DNA of 64,000 nt from a virus: positions 35,810-99,809 of the IMG/VR virus record IMGVR_UViG_3300034356_000609; one strand, written 5' to 3'. Position numbers and translations under genes: made by a program. This document shows, one piece after another, positions 19,571 through 28,388 of this stretch (position 1 is the stretch's first letter; each line of letters starts with the position of its first letter). Under the pieces are notes generated by a model. That model ran no database searches. It was not told where the DNA came from and saw nothing but the letters and a program-made list of their open reading frames with translations.

Positions 19571-21232
19571 TTATTTACTTAGCTTCTCTTCCATTGCATT
19601 CTGCACTAACTTATCAATTTCAGCTTTAGGCTTATTAGGATAGATAGCTTTAAATCCAGCTTCTATTTCAGCTTTTGTCTTGGCTGCTTTTTGTTCTGGA
19701 GTTTCTTTTGCTGCAGTTGCTTTAGGAGCATTTCTTTGTAATACCTCAATTGTATTGCCACTCGCCATTACGTCAAAGATAGAACGAGTCAACAAGTCAC
19801 TTGCAGATGTTTCTACTCTACCAAGTCCAGAAGAACGATTTAATACAATCTTACTGTTTGTTGCCCCTCTAATAGCTGAATCATAAAATGCTTTAAGACT
19901 AGCCAACTCGGTAACATACTTGTTCTTATTAACTGCACTTAACTTCTTGGGGTCGATGTTATTGATTTGTGTAATAACATCGTCAATCTGTTGCTGTGGC
20001 GTTTTGGCAGGATCCAACTTAAAGTCCTTACTAAGTAAATTTGGAACCCCTTTAAGAATACCTAAACTTGAAGTACTTGCTACGTTGTAGTTTTCAATGT
20101 CATTCTCTACGGTAGCAGTTAATCTATCTTGTGCTCCTTCAGCATTAATCTGACTAATTTTATTTCTATGCTCTAGTCCAATAAGGAATACTTTGTCTTC
20201 CTTTAAGTCAACCTTTGTATTCTCATAGGCTAGCTTTTTAGAGAAGCCTGTTAAGAATCTTTTTGTAAACAAGTCAGTGTACTCACCTGCATCAAACTCA
20301 TCAGGATTCATTTCAATGTTTGTCTTGGTAGCGTTAATTACTGACTCTTGACTTTCTATAATGTTTTGAAGCTGACGGATACTTTCTTTTTGTGCTTCTG
20401 TCCTTTGGTTAGGAGGTATTGATTCTAAAGAAGACAAACCACCGAGTGCCTCTCTACGAGTTGTCTCTGCTAGTATCTTTTCCTGTTTGTTGTGTCCTAC
20501 CCATACTTGATATGCAGCTCCATCACCCATTCTATACATTTCAGCTTGTGCATGAATCTGTAGTTGGCGTTGTTCTGCTGGAGTCATTCCAAGCATTGCT
20601 CTCTCATAAATGTCTTGTTGGCGTTTACGAGTATACTCAACCTCTTTTAAGTATCCTTGCGGACCTTGTTCAATACGTTCAAACGTCTCTGCAGGAATTT
20701 CTTTTTCTGCATCAGCTAATTTCTTACTGATGTCTATGTACTGCTCGTAAGATTTATTTTGAACAATCTCAGTATCCAAACCTCCATTCTGAATGTACTC
20801 TTGTGCATCTTGCATGTATACAAGATCATTATCAGAATTACGTTTATCCTTAGCCATACCACTCAACTCTTTGGTACGTCGTTGATACTCCATACCATTC
20901 TTTAGAGCTATCTTAATGTACTTATCATTCTCTAGTGGTTTGCCTATGTTCATTACAGCTTCTACGTTGTTAATGTTTGCAAAGTCAAGTCCTGCGTTTT
21001 CGTTCACGTTCTTTACAAACTTACCCATCTCTTGGTCAAAGTACTTAAGTGCATTCTCGTTAACAATGGTACCACGTAACTGCTGATACTTATCTACCTC
21101 TTGCTTAATCTTTTGTCGGCCTTCATCGTACATCTCTTGCTTCTTTAAAGCAACTTTGATTAAGTCCTCTGCTGGTAGGGGACTTATATAATCATGAGAG
21201 ACAAATCTGGTATGTTGTGCTGAAATAGCCAT
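19571..21232 (-). CDS. Internal virion (cargo-like) protein, coiled-coil rich (553 aa)
   Basis: This 553-aa protein is almost entirely charged and helical, with probable coiled coils at about 25-60, 150-260 and 520-553, no signal peptide and no membrane segment. The start (S-P-L-P-A-E-D-L-I-K-V-A-L-K-K-Q-E-M-Y) is a helical opening I associate with internal virion proteins of large Bacteroidota phages. The C-terminal tail is Lys/Ala/Glu-rich. It lies between the 958-aa protein (7-base gap) and the nuclease giant (15-base gap), a place where crAss-like phages encode cargo proteins stored in the capsid or tail. No enzymatic motif is visible. A structural or ejection role is inferred from context. 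Confidence 0.7.
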   Translation of the reverse strand: MAISAQHTRFVSHDYISPLPAEDLIKVALKKQEMYDEGRQKIKQEVDKYQQLRGTIVNENALKYFDQEMGKFVKNVNENAGLDFANINNVEAVMNIGKPLENDKYIKIALKNGMEYQRRTKELSGMAKDKRNSDNDLVYMQDAQEYIQNGGLDTEIVQNKSYEQYIDISKKLADAEKEIPAETFERIEQGPQGYLKEVEYTRKRQQDIYERAMLGMTPAEQRQLQIHAQAEMYRMGDGAAYQVWVGHNKQEKILAETTRREALGGLSSLESIPPNQRTEAQKESIRQLQNIIESQESVINATKTNIEMNPDEFDAGEYTDLFTKRFLTGFSKKLAYENTKVDLKEDKVFLIGLEHRNKISQINAEGAQDRLTATVENDIENYNVASTSSLGILKGVPNLLSKDFKLDPAKTPQQQIDDVITQINNIDPKKLSAVNKNKYVTELASLKAFYDSAIRGATNSKIVLNRSSGLGRVETSASDLLTRSIFDVMASGNTIEVLQRNAPKATAAKETPEQKAAKTKAEIEAGFKAIYPNKPKAEIDKLVQNAMEEKLSK

Positions 21233-21239
21233 AGTTTAG

Positions 21240-24116
21240 TTATTTAGATTCTTCTGTAGTTGTAGTACTTGTAGTACTTGTAGTGCCTGTAGTAGCTGTG
21301 GTACTTTTTTTACTTTTGTCTTGTACTTGATTGTTGAACAACATCTCCCCCAAGTCTACTAAACTTGTAACAGTATCTGGCTTTACAGTAATAGCTCCCG
21401 TCTTACCGTCTACTTTATAATTCCTTACAAAGTTATTAATATACAATGCCTTACGATTCTCTTCTTGATTGTACATCTCACGTTTCTTAGCAGCAGAGTC
21501 AATCAATGCTTGACGCTGTGATGTAACAGCATCGTCAGCCTGTGCAATCAAAGTATTGTATACTTTATCTAAAGACTGCATGTCATATACATCTTCCTGC
21601 CAACGTGCTTGTGCATTGTATTGATCAGTAGCTGCTCTTTGTTGTGCATCAAAGTTTTGTTTCTCTGAGTAGATTCTTTGCTTTCCTCCTAAGGTTGCAA
21701 GTAATGCTGCGTTTGGATCTGCACCTGCATTAATAGCCGCCATATAAGAATTGTCAATATCTTGTAACTGTGGTTGTATATTCAATGTTTGAGGCATTAA
21801 GTATGGAGCTGTATAGTCCATAGGTTGATATGCAAACATCTGTGCCGAAGCCATCCCATACAATTCAGGTGCAAGTTGAGGGAAGTCAAAAGGAGCTTTT
21901 ACATACTCTCCTCCTGGACTTCCAGTTATTTTCTTATTAAACTCCCCACCACCGTCTTCAGTTTTAACACCCTCTTTTGGCTTTTGGGGTTTAATAGGTT
22001 CTTCATCTTCAAAGGCACTAATCTGACCGATAGTTGTATTACCACCCCATCTATCCACAGGAGAGATAGGAAGTCCCATCCATTGGTGATCTTGTAATCC
22101 TTCGGGAGCTACTCTATAACCTTTTAGTAATTCGGGTTTAGATTTTTTAACTGCAGCAAATGCCTTGTAAGACGCTTGGTAGTTTTCTGTGTAGTCGTGG
22201 TTAATCTCCGCATTCTCCAAAGTATAGATAGGATTACCTTTAGAGTCTTTACTTAATTTAGGTTGTTCTTTTAACCAAGGAATAAATGTAGATGCTTTAC
22301 CTGCTTTTACATCTGCCGCATACTGAGGAGATTCTACGTAGTCTTTAAATAACTTAGCCGTTTTAGCTTGAGCCATATTATCAAAAGCTCCCTTATCTAA
22401 AGCAGGATCAAACAAGTCTCCTTCTTTGCCAATGACTTTAAAGTAGTTTCTCATAGCTACCAAAGAGCTATTCCCTGACTCCATTACATCGACTAATTCT
22501 TCTGCACTACCTACTGCTAAATTTTTATTTTTTAACTGAGCCTGATAAGCAGACAAAAGGGTAGGTGTCAACTCTTCGTAGTGCTCGTTAAGACGATTAC
22601 GTACTAAGTTAAATACATCTCCTCCGTATTGGTCTCTATAAGATTTACCTTTAAATTCTCCTTGACCCTCTACGTAATAACTTCTACCACTGGCTGTTTT
22701 CTTTCTGTAGATAGAATTCTCATCGGCTCCATTACCTTTACTTACAGTTCCTGCACTAGTAACATCTGCCTGAGTAGCTCCTGCTTTAGCAGCCGTGTTA
22801 TTGGATTGCTGTAGCTGGTTATTAGTACTGTTTAAATCTTGATCTCCAAATAAAGTTTGATTCTTAACAAACTCTTTTGCTTGTTCTGGAGTTAATACCG
22901 AAGGAACTGCAGGTGCTGCAGAAGTAGTGGCACTAGGCATAACTGCAGAACCTGTATTTGGTTTTGCTTCCGTAGCTTTCTTTGCAATCTCAGCAGTTTT
23001 TTCCGCTGTATCTAACTTCTGCAAATGTTTAGTTAAGGCGTCTGCCTCTGCTGACTTAGCTTCTAACTCTACATCCCCTTGCATATACTCAGGAATAGTA
23101 TTTAAAGTTGCACTTTGGTTAGAGTATCCAGGGTTATTAAACATACCTTGGTTTAGGTAGTACTGTTGTTGTTGTTCGGGAGTCAACACGGCAGGTGCAT
23201 TAGGACCAAAGGTCGGAGCTCGGTTTACATTAATTAAACCTGCTTGCCCTTTTCTCATACTTTGTGTTTCTGCTTCTCCATTAGAGTTGCCGTTCTTGGC
23301 TTGTTGTATACCAAATAACTCTTGCAACTTTTTCATGTTCCTATCCATCATGATTTGTGCAGTATCTCTATCAACTGCTTTTGCATGTGGATTCTCCAAA
23401 GTCTCTCGGTACTTTGTTATATCATAACTCTTTGCCATTTGGGCAAAAGTTTTACTTGTACCAGGAACTTTTAAGTAGTCAGAAAATACAATAGTGCCCT
23501 GAGGCAGTACAAACTTTTCTCCACCCGAATGGTGCTTCTTACCACCTACTACGTAACTGTCTAGATTTGGAAGCATAAACATTTCACCTCTTTCTAGCTC
23601 AGCTTCCTCTGCTCCTGTCTGTGTGCCTGTACGCACTTCAGCACCGTGCTTAGCAAAAATTACAGATTGACTTCCAGGTCTTGCCATGTTTTCATACTCA
23701 TTAGGCATATACCTAGCTTGGTCATTTAAATTCTGAACTCTTTCAGTTAAGTTCATACGACCTTTAGCGTCATCTTGTACTCCTTTAATGTTAGATACTG
23801 CACCTACTCCTGCTCTTACATAGTTCCTCCAATCTCTTGGAGGTGTGATAGTTGGTGCTTCCTCTTGTGCTACTTCTGCCTTCTCATCAATGTTAACTGC
23901 CATAAACCCTTCAGGGTTTTCTCTAGTTACATTGGGAGTTTGCTCAGGGGTAGAGTAGTCATAAGGACTAGATTTATAGTTTAACTCCTTTTCTATACTT
24001 TGAGTTAAGTCAGGAATACCCAACATATCTGTTGGATTTTTAACTATAGGGTCAGTCTGATACTTCCTAAAAAGTGCCGTCTTTAAACCTTTAACTCTAT
24101 TTTTACCAGTATTCAT
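21240..24116 (-). CDS. Internal virion protein with GGKxHxSGG element (958 aa)
   Basis: This is the first gene after the promoter at 24175-24204, with an AT-rich leader of about 50 bases in which AAAGTTAAT occurs twice just before the ATG. The most recognisable part is residues about 165-225, where E-R-G-E-M-F is followed by V-G-G-K-K-H-H-S-G-G-E-K-F and a stretch ending in V-F-S-D. This His/Gly element recurs in internal virion proteins of many uncultured Bacteroidota phages, but its function is unknown to me. The rest alternates low-complexity Gln/Asn/Thr/Ala linkers (about 300-470) with helical parts, a region of about 140 residues that may be globular (about 480-640), and a Thr/Ser-only tail. 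It is likely a virion cargo protein made with the RNA polymerase block. Confidence 0.7.
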   Translation of the reverse strand: MNTGKNRVKGLKTALFRKYQTDPIVKNPTDMLGIPDLTQSIEKELNYKSSPYDYSTPEQTPNVTRENPEGFMAVNIDEKAEVAQEEAPTITPPRDWRNYVRAGVGAVSNIKGVQDDAKGRMNLTERVQNLNDQARYMPNEYENMARPGSQSVIFAKHGAEVRTGTQTGAEEAELERGEMFMLPNLDSYVVGGKKHHSGGEKFVLPQGTIVFSDYLKVPGTSKTFAQMAKSYDITKYRETLENPHAKAVDRDTAQIMMDRNMKKLQELFGIQQAKNGNSNGEAETQSMRKGQAGLINVNRAPTFGPNAPAVLTPEQQQQYYLNQGMFNNPGYSNQSATLNTIPEYMQGDVELEAKSAEADALTKHLQKLDTAEKTAEIAKKATEAKPNTGSAVMPSATTSAAPAVPSVLTPEQAKEFVKNQTLFGDQDLNSTNNQLQQSNNTAAKAGATQADVTSAGTVSKGNGADENSIYRKKTASGRSYYVEGQGEFKGKSYRDQYGGDVFNLVRNRLNEHYEELTPTLLSAYQAQLKNKNLAVGSAEELVDVMESGNSSLVAMRNYFKVIGKEGDLFDPALDKGAFDNMAQAKTAKLFKDYVESPQYAADVKAGKASTFIPWLKEQPKLSKDSKGNPIYTLENAEINHDYTENYQASYKAFAAVKKSKPELLKGYRVAPEGLQDHQWMGLPISPVDRWGGNTTIGQISAFEDEEPIKPQKPKEGVKTEDGGGEFNKKITGSPGGEYVKAPFDFPQLAPELYGMASAQMFAYQPMDYTAPYLMPQTLNIQPQLQDIDNSYMAAINAGADPNAALLATLGGKQRIYSEKQNFDAQQRAATDQYNAQARWQEDVYDMQSLDKVYNTLIAQADDAVTSQRQALIDSAAKKREMYNQEENRKALYINNFVRNYKVDGKTGAITVKPDTVTSLVDLGEMLFNNQVQDKSKKSTTATTGTTSTTSTTTTEESK

Positions 24117-24174
24117 TAACTTTAATTATTATTAACTTTATTAATTATAATATTTATATTTAAAAGTCTAAATA

Positions 24175-24204
24175 CAAATATAATTGATTAAGGAGAAAAA
24201 GCAA
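24175..24204 (-). promoter_or_regulatory. Bacteroidota-type promoter for the giant-protein unit
   Basis: Read on the minus strand, TTG at 24204-24202 is followed by 19 bases and then TATATTTG at 24182-24175. This matches the Bacteroidota housekeeping pattern (-33 TTTG or TTG, -7 TAnnTTTG). Transcription should start near 24168, about 50 bases before the 958-aa gene, and no other such gap occurs before position 1. The -33 element overlaps a perfect 12-base palindrome AAGTAATTACTT (24203-24214), which also covers the stop codon of the preceding small gene and could be an operator. Confidence 0.75.
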
Positions 24205-24212
24205 GTAATTAC

Positions 24213-24368
24213 TTAGCCCTGACCTCTTGAGAGCTTCTTGTAGTTTCTACTTTGTTTTAACTTAGAAGTTCTTGTCTTTGCATGAACTCCTGGTCTGTTG
24301 ACCTTAGGTTTTTCTTTAAACAAATTAGAAGTAGAAGTACTTTTAGATTTTGCTGCTTTAGTTGCCAT
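24213..24368 (-). CDS. Small very basic protein (51 aa)
   Basis: The reading frame ATG 24368 to TAA 24213 gives 51 residues: a Ser/Thr/Lys-rich start, then K-P-K-V-N-R-P-G-V-H-A-K-T-R-T-S and a C-terminal L-K-Q-S-R-N-Y-K-K-L-S-R-G-Q-G. About 17 residues are Lys or Arg. The pattern G-V-H-A-K-T-(R/K)-T-S-K followed by N-Y-K-K and R-G-Q-G is one I recall from short basic proteins of other Bacteroidota phages. It lies 22 bases after the 651-aa gene and ends inside the promoter region of the next unit. A nucleic-acid-binding or capsid-internal role would fit the charge but is speculative. Confidence 0.75.
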   Translation of the reverse strand: MATKAAKSKSTSTSNLFKEKPKVNRPGVHAKTRTSKLKQSRNYKKLSRGQG

Positions 24369-24390
24369 GTTGTTGTATATTAGTAAGTTA

Positions 24391-26346
24391 TCACCACTTT
24401 ACTTTATTAGCCCAGTATGCAGCTGAAGATTTACCTTTAGCTATATTCTTTGCGTGACGTGCTTTAAAAGATGCTGCACGCTTAGTATTAGTCCTGTCTC
24501 CTGTTACACCTGCTTGTCCGAAACGAATCAACTTGTAGTTGCCTCCAACCTTAGTAACTACTGCATGACTCTTGCCTCCACTCGTAGTTCTTTTAGGTTG
24601 GTCTACACCACTAAATCCCATCTTCTTGTACCGGTCTGGAAATTGTCCACCCTTCTTCATGTAATACATGTCTTTGAGTGTACCTCCACTTTCAAACTTC
24701 TTAACCTCTTGATTGAATATCTCCTTCTTTAAGTTAGTGGGTTGCATTGCTACTTGTCCTGTATTAGGATCTACTGCCTCTGTAAAAGTGTTAGACTTTA
24801 ACATAGGTTTAGCAGAAGGAGAGTCAAACATCATACGACCTGTTTGGTCTGCATATGAGTTAGGGTTAGAAGACTTGTAGTAATCGTATACAGCGTTTCT
24901 AGTCGGCAAGTCAGCTTTAGTAACTCCTGATTGATTTAGTTTTTGAATCTGTTGATTGTAATACTGTTCAAATTTAGGATCGTTACCATCTGCTGCGTAG
25001 GTATCTATAACCTTTGCTCCTAATGCCATGTATTTTTTAGAATACATATTTTTAGTATTACCTCCTGTTTTGTAAGCTAATAAAGGAGACAACAGCATAT
25101 GTTGCCCTGCATGACTAAATTGATGTTGTGCACCTTTACTTACTCCGCTACCAACTAAATTGCCTGCAGCACTTCCTGCTTTAGTTCTTCCAACAGCATT
25201 TGCTCCTCTACCTATAACTCCTTCAGAGATGTTACCAGCCTTACCTCTCAAAGCGGCCAATGCTGCTGTTTTACCTGCAGCTGATACTCCTTCTGTATAA
25301 TTACCTGCAGAAACTTCACCTGCCGCATTTGCTGCTCCTGAAACTAAACTAGCCCCAATACTTAATGGGTTTATTAAATCTACTGCTTTACCTACTGAGG
25401 ACTGCATTACCTTTTCAGTAACTGCCTTGCTACTAGCTAAGTTGCTAGCCATATTAGTTGCACCTACAGCCGCTGCTCCAGCAGTTCCAATATCAAATAA
25501 ATCAGTTACAACATTTCTATCACTGCTTGCGTTCAAGTAAGTACCAAAGCCTTCCATGTAATCCCCTATGTTTTGCATAGACACATCACCAGACTTAATT
25601 TTATTAAATGCAGCTTTACTTGTTTGTGTACTCGTAGGTACAAAAGAAGCAGCACGTGCCTGTTGATTAGCTTGAGACTGTCCAACAACCTCATCCATTA
25701 CTTGTTGGGAATCTGTCTTAGGAGCAGGACTACTTAGACCTAATGCTCTTCCTGCCTTTCTTACATTACCTTTTACTCTATCTAAAAAAGAACGTTTTCT
25801 TCTTATAGCCAAAGGTTCCATTCTTTCTATGTCGGTAGGTACTTCTTCTTTAGGGGCATTAGCAAATGCTGAGGCTTTAGAGAAATCAAATCCTGCTGTA
25901 CCTGCATTCATATTAGGCATACCTGTAGGACTAAATCCTCCTACTTGCATTTTGTAACCATACTTAGAAGCAGTTGCTTTAGCTTGACCTACATTGCCAT
26001 TAGCTGCAGCCATGAATCTAGCACGTGCAATATCTGCTGGCATCTTACCACCACTTTGCATTTTTGCCATCATAGCTTCTTGAAGTACTGATTGTCCTAT
26101 AGCAGTTTGAGGCATTAACCCACCCTCCTGCACATTAGACTGTATTTTAGCTTGAACGTAACCAGGTAAAGCCTCAAAGCCTGGATTGTTTATACCACCC
26201 TCAGCCATGTTTCTTTTAATCTTACGTTCTTGCTTAAGCATTTCTGCGGTAGGTTTCTTACCACTACCCCGATTTGCTCTAATGTTATCCCACAATCCTC
26301 TTTGAGAGTAAGAACCATCAGCCCGTTTTATCATTTGCTTTTTCAT
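24391..26346 (-). CDS. Virion protein with Ala/Gly-rich membrane-active-like core (651 aa)
   Basis: The first 50 residues are basic (K-R-A-D-G-S-Y-S-Q-R-G-L-W-D-N-I-R-A-N). About residues 275-405 are Ala/Gly/Val-rich with few charges and could form amphipathic or membrane-inserting helices, as in phage ejection proteins. The C-terminal 60 residues carry Y-K-L-I-R-F-G-Q-A-G-V and A-R-H-A-K-N-I-A-K-G-K, ending Y-W-A-N-K-V-K-W, a short conserved tail I recall from other large-virus and phage proteins. At least nine x-x-G-G tetrapeptides are scattered through it (for example MQSGG, MQVGG, YKTGG, FESGG, MKKGG). The start codon overlaps the preceding gene's stop by four bases (ATGA). It is probably a structural or ejected protein; no enzyme motif is visible. 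Confidence 0.7.
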   Translation of the reverse strand: MKKQMIKRADGSYSQRGLWDNIRANRGSGKKPTAEMLKQERKIKRNMAEGGINNPGFEALPGYVQAKIQSNVQEGGLMPQTAIGQSVLQEAMMAKMQSGGKMPADIARARFMAAANGNVGQAKATASKYGYKMQVGGFSPTGMPNMNAGTAGFDFSKASAFANAPKEEVPTDIERMEPLAIRRKRSFLDRVKGNVRKAGRALGLSSPAPKTDSQQVMDEVVGQSQANQQARAASFVPTSTQTSKAAFNKIKSGDVSMQNIGDYMEGFGTYLNASSDRNVVTDLFDIGTAGAAAVGATNMASNLASSKAVTEKVMQSSVGKAVDLINPLSIGASLVSGAANAAGEVSAGNYTEGVSAAGKTAALAALRGKAGNISEGVIGRGANAVGRTKAGSAAGNLVGSGVSKGAQHQFSHAGQHMLLSPLLAYKTGGNTKNMYSKKYMALGAKVIDTYAADGNDPKFEQYYNQQIQKLNQSGVTKADLPTRNAVYDYYKSSNPNSYADQTGRMMFDSPSAKPMLKSNTFTEAVDPNTGQVAMQPTNLKKEIFNQEVKKFESGGTLKDMYYMKKGGQFPDRYKKMGFSGVDQPKRTTSGGKSHAVVTKVGGNYKLIRFGQAGVTGDRTNTKRAASFKARHAKNIAKGKSSAAYWANKVKW

Positions 26347-27758
26347 TTTTTCTTTTTCTTCTTATAAGTATCTTTTAAACTTACAGGACTAATACTAGCT
26401 ACTACTGTCCCGTTAACTCCTGGTATAGACATGCCTCCCATTTGCATTACTTTGGCAGCCTCCATAAAGTCGTCAAGACTATACTCTACATCCTCCTCCT
26501 CAAAATCATCTACCATTTGCTTTGCAATTTGTTTTCTATTGTTTTTATCTTTAACTCTTCTTAAAATATCAGCAATACCTTCCACCATCTCCTTGTCATT
26601 CTTTTCTTCATCTTCCTCATCTTCGATTTCTCCTCCCTCTTCAAAGGCATTCATATAACTTAATCCTATGTTATAGTTGCCAGGTTGATTTGCTTGTTTT
26701 GAGTAACTACCGCTAAGATTTATATTTCTACCAAGATCTAAATTGGCTCCTACGTTGTATCCTTGAACTGCTTGATTTTCTGCTTGAATGTTGCCAGAAA
26801 TGTTAAGACGGTCTTTAAGTAGATTCAATGAGGCTTCACCTTCGTAGGTCATTCCTGTTTTAGGATTATACTGTCCTTCGACATTATATCTTAAAGGACC
26901 TACCTGCCCTTGTATGCCTAAGTTAGCATCTACATTGGCTTGTAGTTGTAGTGGGTCAAGACCCTTAAGAGTAACTGCGTCTTTACCCTTGAACTCTGTG
27001 CCTCCGTAAACAGATAATATTTCTGGAAGTACTTGAGTATTAAAGTTTAACTGATTCAATATTTCTGAGTCAGACATTCTTCTACTTACACTAAGGTTAC
27101 TATCCTTACTTCTTAAGTTTAGTGTTTGACTGTTGGGGCTTACTCTTATACTTCCCTTAGGTAGATTTTTACTGTAAGATAAATTGTTAAGTAAGTTCTC
27201 ACTAGCATTAGTGTCAAAGGGATTGTAAGAGCCACTGTAGTTTAAATTACCTAACTCTGAGGGTAAAGCTACTCTGGAACTAAGATTGATTCCACTGCTT
27301 TTAATAGCTTCTAATACTTGAGGAGACAAATCGCCAACATTCTTTGTAGCGTCCATTTGCCTTAAGTATTGGTTTTGTATATCTTTTAAATCTGTGTCTA
27401 GGGACACGCCTTTAGGTATAACTTTAGACCTTTGGGTGTCTTTAGCCATGTACTCGTTTAATCTCTTTTGATAATCTACACCTCCCTGTTGAAACTTCTT
27501 AGTTTCGTAAACAGATTTATCGTTAGGAAAAGTATAATCTTTTCCTGGCTGCATGACTTTTGTAGTACCACTTTGCATACCAATACCCATTATAGGAGAG
27601 TTAAAGTAATCACTCTCTCCTTTGGGGCCTTTCATAGTAATGTTGTTTGAGGGAACTACTACATCTCCGTCTTGATACCACATGCCCTTAGCGTTGACAG
27701 GAGTTTTACCTCCTACCTTATACTTAGCCTTGTAGTGTTCAAATAAAGATGACTTCAT
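26343..27758 (-). CDS. Virion protein with beta-barrel-like repeats and acidic tail (471 aa)
   Basis: The N-terminus (Y-K-V-G-G-K-T-P-V-N-A-K-G-M-W-Y) and residues about 40-100 look like a small beta domain. Residues about 245-365 show alternating polar/hydrophobic strands joined by N-P/N-I/G turns (LQANVDANLGIQGQVG, GYNVGANLDLGRNINLSGSY, YNIGLSYMNAF), the pattern of outer-membrane beta-barrel hairpins. A strongly acidic segment (E-D-E-E-D-E-E-K), a helical part, a QMGG motif and a run of lysines follow. There is no signal peptide, so any membrane insertion would have to occur from the virion during infection. It overlaps its neighbours by 1 and 4 bases. The barrel reading is by eye only; a beta-solenoid is the alternative. 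Confidence 0.65.
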   Translation of the reverse strand: MKSSLFEHYKAKYKVGGKTPVNAKGMWYQDGDVVVPSNNITMKGPKGESDYFNSPIMGIGMQSGTTKVMQPGKDYTFPNDKSVYETKKFQQGGVDYQKRLNEYMAKDTQRSKVIPKGVSLDTDLKDIQNQYLRQMDATKNVGDLSPQVLEAIKSSGINLSSRVALPSELGNLNYSGSYNPFDTNASENLLNNLSYSKNLPKGSIRVSPNSQTLNLRSKDSNLSVSRRMSDSEILNQLNFNTQVLPEILSVYGGTEFKGKDAVTLKGLDPLQLQANVDANLGIQGQVGPLRYNVEGQYNPKTGMTYEGEASLNLLKDRLNISGNIQAENQAVQGYNVGANLDLGRNINLSGSYSKQANQPGNYNIGLSYMNAFEEGGEIEDEEDEEKNDKEMVEGIADILRRVKDKNNRKQIAKQMVDDFEEEDVEYSLDDFMEAAKVMQMGGMSIPGVNGTVVASISPVSLKDTYKKKKKK

Positions 27759-27997
27759 TACTTCTTCATTTTAGACAATGTCTTTGCAAGTTGTGCTCGC
27801 TTTACTGTAGTAGAAGAAAAACTCTCTTTATTAGCAAGTACTTTATTTCTAAAAGCAGCCGTAGACATACCTGCTCTTTTAGCTTGTGCAGTAAATGAAC
27901 CTGGCTTCTTAATAGCATCTTTAATCCAGCTACCACCTTTCTTCATCTTTATGCCCGACTTAGCATAATAAAGTTCCTGTAGTTTTGAGTTATTCAT
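27758..27997 (-). CDS. Small basic virion-type protein (79 aa)
   Basis: This 79-aa Lys-rich protein has a K-M-K-K-G-G motif followed by S-W-I-K-D-A-I-K-K-P-G-S-F-T-A-Q-A. The W-I-x-x-A-I-K-K-P-G-(S/A)-(F/L) segment is one I know from small or C-terminal domains of other phage and large-virus proteins; its function is not known to me. The remaining 45 residues form a likely helical bundle (S-T-A-A-F-R-N-K-V-L-A-N). The KKGG just before the conserved part resembles the GG sites in the two following genes, so the first ~22 residues might be a removable leader. It overlaps the next gene by one base, indicating coupled translation. Confidence 0.7.
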   Translation of the reverse strand: MNNSKLQELYYAKSGIKMKKGGSWIKDAIKKPGSFTAQAKRAGMSTAAFRNKVLANKESFSSTTVKRAQLAKTLSKMKK

Positions 27998-28010
27998 CGT
28001 ATTTAAGCAA

Positions 28011-28388
28011 TTAACTTAGTGTAAGCAAATATAATGTCTTATTGATTAAAGCGATTAACTCATCTATAAGATTTTGTACATCAGTTCTATCCATACCAAA
28101 CACAATTCTATGCTTCTTTATGTAGTCTTTAAACTGCTTTAGGTGCGTCTCAGGATTCATGTAATCAGAAGCAGGGATTTTAAAGTTTAATCTTTTGCCA
28201 ATACATCCAAAGTACACTTCTGCTATCTCATCGGTAAGTTCTAGAACTCCTTCGTAATACTTTTGTAACGTATTATGTTGGGCATACGAAGTAGTTTGAA
28301 AATGTGCAATATGCATCATATCTCTAGATTGAAACATCTGTCCTAAAACCACTTCGGGTTTCATAGAACTTATCAATTCTGGTGTCAT
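28011..28388 (-). CDS. Small helical protein, possibly ferritin/Dps-like (125 aa)
   Basis: This 125-aa all-helical protein begins with an S-R-D-M-M-H-I-A-H-F-Q-T-T-S-Y-A-Q-H segment, then Y-Y-E-G-V-L-E-L-T-D-E-I-A-E-V-Y. The His and Glu/Asp spacing in successive helices resembles Dps or ferritin-like four-helix proteins and a phage family of unknown function I recall. It starts inside the end of the muzzle-like gene (4-base overlap) and is 13 bases from the next small gene. A four-helix fold is plausible, metal binding is speculation, and the role in the virion or cell is unknown. Confidence 0.65.
   Translation of the reverse strand: MTPELISSMKPEVVLGQMFQSRDMMHIAHFQTTSYAQHNTLQKYYEGVLELTDEIAEVYFGCIGKRLNFKIPASDYMNPETHLKQFKDYIKKHRIVFGMDRTDVQNLIDELIALINKTLYLLTLS

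Noticed and set aside
21240-21310. Repeated GTAGTACTT units on the plus strand
   Set aside because: They correspond to the Thr/Ser tail of the 958-aa protein and stay in frame.
24391-27997. GG motifs as double-glycine leaders of bacteriocins exported by C39 peptidase transporters
   Set aside because: Motifs occur inside large proteins many times, not at the end of short leaders, and no ABC transporter with peptidase domain is present.
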